Source: Flavobacterium frigoris
GTDB taxonomy: Bacteria > Bacteroidota > Bacteroidia > Flavobacteriales > Flavobacteriaceae
Direction of reading: 5' to 3'
Assembly (NCBI RefSeq): GCF_900111075.1
Contig: NZ_FOFZ01000002.1
Location: forward strand, 1 to 64,000
DNA: 64,000 nt
Shown here: positions 63,548-64,000 of the stretch, piece after piece
How positions within the stretch are numbered: position 1 is the stretch's first letter
How the letters are laid out: every line of letters starts with the position of its first letter
The notes under the pieces: model-generated
Told to the model about the DNA's origin: nothing
Seen by the model: only the letters and a program-made list of their open reading frames with translations
Databases searched by the model: none
Translations under genes and position numbers: made by a program

Positions 63548-64000
63548 ATGTCCATAAAAATTTTAATGGTTTGTTTGGGAAATATTTGTCGGTCACCCTT
63601 GGCCGAAGGCATTTTAGCCTCTAAACTCCCCAAAAATAAATTCACTGTAGCTTCTGCAGGAACAGGATCTTGGCATATAGGTCATGCTCCAGACGCACGT
63701 TCGATAGCCGCGGCAAAAAACCACAACCTTGACATTTCCAATCAAAGAGGACGTCAATTCAAAACCACCGATTTTGATACTTATGATTATATCTATGTAA
63801 TGGACAATTCTAATTATACGGATGTAATTAATCTTACAGAAAACACAGCCCACAAAGACAAAGTACAAATCATATTAAATGAATTGTATCCAAACGAAAA
63901 CGTAGACGTTCCAGATCCGTATTTCGGAATGACAAACGGATTTGAGATTGTCTATGGTATGCTCGATGAAGTTTGTGATATCATAGCCGACAAATTAATA
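63548..64000 (+). CDS. Low-molecular-weight protein tyrosine phosphatase, 3' end cut by the window
   Basis: 151 residues visible. The P-loop VCLGNICRSP has nucleophile Cys9 and Arg15, and the acid loop DPYFG is at about 121-125 (VDVPDPYFGM). YVMDNSNY matches the family. It starts at ATG 63548, 7 nt after dnaA, and would share its transcript; I recall the same order in related genomes. In Bacteroidota such enzymes dephosphorylate tyrosine kinases of polysaccharide export or arsenate-like substrates. The last few residues lie past the right edge. Confidence 0.92.
   Translation, partial: MSIKILMVCLGNICRSPLAEGILASKLPKNKFTVASAGTGSWHIGHAPDARSIAAAKNHNLDISNQRGRQFKTTDFDTYDYIYVMDNSNYTDVINLTENTAHKDKVQIILNELYPNENVDVPDPYFGMTNGFEIVYGMLDEVCDIIADKLI

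Noticed and set aside
63614..63868. Minus-strand frame across the tyrosine phosphatase gene
   Set aside because: The plus strand encodes a complete P-loop and acid loop; the minus frame has no features.
1..64000. CRISPR array, tRNA or rRNA genes, prophage
   Set aside because: No regularly spaced repeats, no cloverleaf or CCA-like ends, and no phage structural or integrase genes were found by reading.

Overview
The window is chromosomal DNA of a Bacteroidota bacterium, most likely a Flavobacterium or close relative. The evidence is low GC content, promoters of the Bacteroidota type (TTG about 20 nt before TAnnTTTG), few Shine-Dalgarno sequences, frequent TTG starts, many lipoproteins and outer-membrane barrels, and family variants typical of the class. 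No rRNA, tRNA, CRISPR array or complete insertion sequence was seen. Most of the window is housekeeping DNA; the accessory parts are bases 1-2044 and about 13858-22799.

Layout. 1-2044: the tail of a REP-associated tyrosine transposase (RAYT), a DUF3289-like toxin fragment with an overlapping small membrane protein (probable immunity protein), REP-like palindromes, and a structured repeat resembling the Flavo-1 RNA motif. 2045-13851: an amidohydrolase lipoprotein, asnB with an operator-like inverted repeat, a GreA/GreB-like factor, a DUF2911 protein, an outer-membrane barrel, a PhzF protein, a 1000-residue TPR protein and ftsE. 13858-22799: a surface-glycan locus with a 2OG-Fe(II) oxygenase, four glycosyltransferases, a Wzx flippase, an FdtA-type sugar ketoisomerase, an FdtB-type aminotransferase and a FemAB/GNAT-like acyltransferase. 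Its genes alternate strands, overlap at their 3' ends and share compact divergent promoters. 22835-40526: a TRIC-like channel, a TrmH-family methyltransferase, a serine hydrolase, rel, a Fur-family regulator, purA, a Nudix hydrolase, transporters (DMT, MFS, AEC, MATE), a 1-Cys peroxiredoxin, meaB, a prohibitin-like protein, a small barrel and PPK2.

40527-64000: a second, minus-strand copy of the structured repeat just upstream of the PPK2 gene, then an L,D-transpeptidase, an SDR, mtaB, an oligopeptide-binding lipoprotein, a Cof phosphatase, a DUF2007 gene with a one-domain DEAD-like protein, a sigma-54 activator lacking its DNA-binding domain, a NatA/NatB-type ABC exporter, the grpE-dnaJ operon, hisS, a MacB-like permease, prmC, a GNAT, ribD-HAD-yigZ, a thioesterase, dnaA, and the start of a low-molecular-weight tyrosine phosphatase gene cut by the right edge.

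The strongest non-coding signal is the pair of structured elements at 1732-1814 (+) and 40593-40682 (-). They share their flanks, have quite different central hairpins that both pair well, show a T-A to A-T exchange in an outer stem, and each lie 34-35 nt before a -7 promoter box in the same orientation. The most system-like coding region is the RAYT/REP/toxin-immunity block at the left edge.
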